From: JANMJD01 sp031371195
GTDB taxonomy: Bacteria > Actinomycetota > Acidimicrobiia > Acidimicrobiales > Ilumatobacteraceae
Assembly: GCA_031371195.1 (NCBI GenBank)
Contig: JANMJD010000136.1
Coordinates: forward strand, 1 to 5,137
Direction: 5' to 3'
DNA: 5,137 nucleotides
Shown here: positions 5,079 to 5,137 of the stretch, piece by piece
How positions within the stretch are numbered: position 1 is the stretch's first letter
Layout of the letters: each line of letters starts with the position of its first letter
The notes under the pieces: generated by a model
What the model was told of the DNA's origin: nothing
Database searches by the model: none
Seen by the model: only the letters and a program-made list of their open reading frames with translations
Translations under genes and position numbers: made by a program

Positions 5079-5137
5079 TCATTCCCCGCGGGCGTCGCCG
5101 ACCTGTCGAATGGCCCGCACGACCTTCGAGAATCGCT
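5079..5137 (-). CDS. C-terminal end of an unidentified upstream gene (cut by window edge)
   Basis: The minus-strand frame entering at the right edge reads RFSKVVRAIRQVGDARGE and ends at TGA 5079-5081. Its composition (Arg/Ala/Gly/Val, GC-rich third positions) and stop 115 nt before the folBK start fit the end of a co-directional gene. Eighteen residues are too few to name it. The pattern KVVRAIR loosely recalls the last helix of dihydropteroate synthases, which often precede folB-folK in actinomycetes, but this is speculation. The other two minus-strand frames through the edge stay open for similar lengths, so even the coding call is moderate. Confidence 0.4.
   Translation of the reverse strand, partial: RFSKVVRAIRQVGDARGE

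Noticed and set aside
4939..5082. Possible 47-codon minus-strand gene starting ATGA-overlapped with the right-edge stop
   Set aside because: It overlaps the folBK start, lacks a Shine-Dalgarno and has no recognisable features; the ATG overlap with the stop is probably chance.

Overview
The window reads as chromosomal DNA from a high-GC Gram-positive lineage, most likely an actinomycete in the broad sense. GC-rich third codon positions, a glucosyl-3-phosphoglycerate synthase (typical of Actinomycetota), a fused FolB-FolK protein and several apparently leaderless starts all point that way. An Acidimicrobiia-like host is my guess only; no marker in the window fixes the class.

Left part (1-1732, minus strand). 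The first 121 bases hold the N-terminus of a small MNT-type nucleotidyltransferase, cut by the window edge. It follows, 60 bp downstream, a complete RlmI-type 23S rRNA cytosine-C5 methyltransferase (182-1423). Upstream of that gene, 1454-1653 contains a broken second MNT nucleotidyltransferase with an in-frame stop and a frameshift. Two relatives of the same antitoxin family therefore flank one rRNA methyltransferase gene.

Middle (1664-2379, plus strand). A VapBC toxin-antitoxin pair sits behind three TTGATC repeats and a TAGAAT box placed 6 nt before the vapB ATG, which suggests a leaderless, autoregulated operon. The stretch from the MNT remnant to vapC looks like a small accessory toxin-antitoxin patch between housekeeping genes.

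Right part (2423-5137). gpgS (minus) and a divergent dihydropteroate-synthase-like gene (plus) are transcribed away from each other, with only 26 bp between the preferred starts. The DHPS-like gene then converges on a fused folB-folK gene (minus), and their 3' ends overlap by 29 bp. At the right edge is the last 18 codons of another minus-strand gene upstream of folBK. FolB and FolK make 6-hydroxymethyl-dihydropterin diphosphate, the substrate of genuine DHPS. The DHPS-like protein keeps several pterin-pocket residues but has altered pABA-side loops, and it lies beside gpgS as folP2 lies beside gpgS in Mycobacterium tuberculosis. Its true substrate is the most interesting open question here.

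I found no tRNA, rRNA, CRISPR array, insertion sequence or prophage. No wholly novel multi-gene system is evident; the notable items are the remodelled DHPS, the decaying MNT gene and the regulatory patterns upstream of starts.
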